From: Paracoccaceae bacterium
GTDB taxonomy: Bacteria > Pseudomonadota > Alphaproteobacteria > Rhodobacterales > Rhodobacteraceae
Assembly: GCA_009842205.1 (NCBI GenBank)
Contig: VYFX01000075.1
Span: forward strand, 1 to 64,000
Reading direction: 5' to 3'
DNA length: 64,000 bases
Under the pieces are notes generated by a model, which did no database searches, was not told the origin of the DNA, and was given only the letters and a program-made list of their open reading frames with translations. The position numbers and the translations under genes were made by a program. Positions 63,326 through 64,000 of the stretch are shown here, piece by piece; position 1 is the first letter of the stretch; each line of letters starts with the position of its first letter.

Positions 63326-64000
63326 GCCCGAGAATTTGCCGAAGGTTTGGGTGGTTCGGGATTGATTCCGAAATTCAATCGCATTTCAATGATTTGCGAT
63401 CTGATTTCAGCCGGATAGGCTCGGAGGGGAGGCAAGGCATCATAAAAAGTGCGCATGATAAGTTCTCTACCGATGGGAGCGGCAACCCTTGACCCCGATC
63501 CTCCGTGTTCCACAATTAATGATGCAACATATCTGGGTTTTTGGACCGGACCATAGCAGCAGTATATGGCATGATCTCTCTGTTCCCAAGGCAAATCAAT
63601 ATTTCTGGTTACTCCCACTTCACGCTCTTGGGCGGTTATTCTCCTGACCTGGCTTGTACCGGTTTTACCAGCAATCAAAAAATTATCGTCAATGGTTCTT
63701 GCATCAAAGGCAGTACCCTTTTGTTCATTCAATGCGGCCTCCAAGCCTTCCAGGACCAAATTCAAATTCTTTTCGGCGATTCCCATCGGTTCCCATTCTG
63801 GCACTCTTTCTTCCTTGCCGTCCTTGGAAATCACTATTCTAGGCAAAACCTTCTTGTTGGTAATCAACCGGGCAAGCATTAATCCAATTTGAGCAGTTGA
63901 AGCCAGGACAAAACCCTGCCCGATTGCTGCATTCATGGTATCACCGACAACCCAGCCTTGGCCAATGTTTGCCATTTTCCATTCATGGTCAGGGACCAGA
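63322..64000 (-). CDS. mrdA: Penicillin-binding protein 2, C-terminal part (continues beyond window)
   Basis: The transpeptidase partner of RodA. The frame is open to the window edge. VVGDTMNAAIGQGFVLASTAQIG and the KTG box in LIAGKTGTSQVRRITAQE identify PBP2. The catalytic SXXK lies further upstream, outside the window. After the KTG box comes RYVASLIVEHGGSGSRVAAPI, the family's last conserved block, and a short proline-rich tail. Confidence 0.92.
   Translation of the reverse strand, partial: LVPDHEWKMANIGQGWVVGDTMNAAIGQGFVLASTAQIGLMLARLITNKKVLPRIVISKDGKEERVPEWEPMGIAEKNLNLVLEGLEAALNEQKGTAFDARTIDDNFLIAGKTGTSQVRRITAQEREVGVTRNIDLPWEQRDHAIYCCYGPVQKPRYVASLIVEHGGSGSRVAAPIGRELIMRTFYDALPPLRAYPAEIRSQIIEMRLNFGINPEPPKPSANSRA

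Noticed and set aside
1..64000. CRISPR arrays, rRNA operons, prophage or transposase genes
   Set aside because: I looked for regular short repeats, rRNA signatures and DDE-type transposases and saw none.

Overview
The window is chromosomal DNA of an alphaproteobacterium. The ffs-like SRP RNA just upstream of dnaX-ybaB-recR, a membrane-anchored cytochrome c with one CXXCH motif, a YejABEF peptide importer, a GhrA-type reductase, a phasin and the mrdA-rodA pair all point there. The DNA is AT-rich for that class, roughly 40-45% G+C by eye. I cannot fix the genus from sequence alone; a marine Rhodospirillales- or SAR116-like lineage is a guess.

Layout. 1-911 is the 3' part of a D,D-carboxypeptidase gene. 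937-6604 is a yejABEF operon on the minus strand. 6812-14147 holds housekeeping genes: a cytochrome c, pheA, nudC, the SRP RNA, a DUF2461 gene, dnaX, ybaB, recR and hemF. hemE and hemC diverge at 14171-16284. 16211-18839 is a scar region. Two almost identical 320-bp copies of the hemC 3' end plus the DUF4387 3' end flank about 2 kb with a G+C-rich Abi/HEPN-like gene and a frameshifted membrane-protein gene. To its right lies a tctCBA-AtuA-DUF4387 operon (minus strand), then a phasin gene with a clear terminator and two possible PhaR sites, then glnD.

27401-30216 is a ureide (purine breakdown) module: a PuuE-UraD fusion, ureidoglycine aminohydrolase and ureidoglycolate lyase. 30408-36313 holds a DEDDh exonuclease, the YbbAP-type ABC exporter with divergent tesA, and two c-type cytochromes. 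36366-45131 looks like one catabolic locus for an imported, probably nitrogen-containing small molecule. It has a THI5-like ABC importer, a cytosine-deaminase-like amidohydrolase, a creatininase-family amidase, an FAD-linked oxidase, two flavodoxin-fold quinone reductases and, divergently, a MhpD-like hydratase and a RidA protein. A PPK2 gene follows.

46279-53825 is a sulfatase locus: an S1 sulfatase with its own TctCBA transporter on the minus strand, and divergently a second S1 sulfatase translationally coupled to a metallo-beta-lactamase-fold hydrolase. A hipA-hipB toxin-antitoxin pair in reversed order comes next, and then tRNA-Gln(UUG). The last part returns to core genes: a phosphohexomutase, kdsA, nhaA, a PIF1-like helicase, ghrA, rodA and the 3' part of mrdA, which runs off the window.

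The best candidates for something undescribed are the 36-45 kb catabolic locus, the sulfatase locus (with a ten-G tract inside its tctB) and the hemC/DUF4387 duplication scar. I saw no CRISPR array, no rRNA, no prophage, and no recognisable integrase or transposase.
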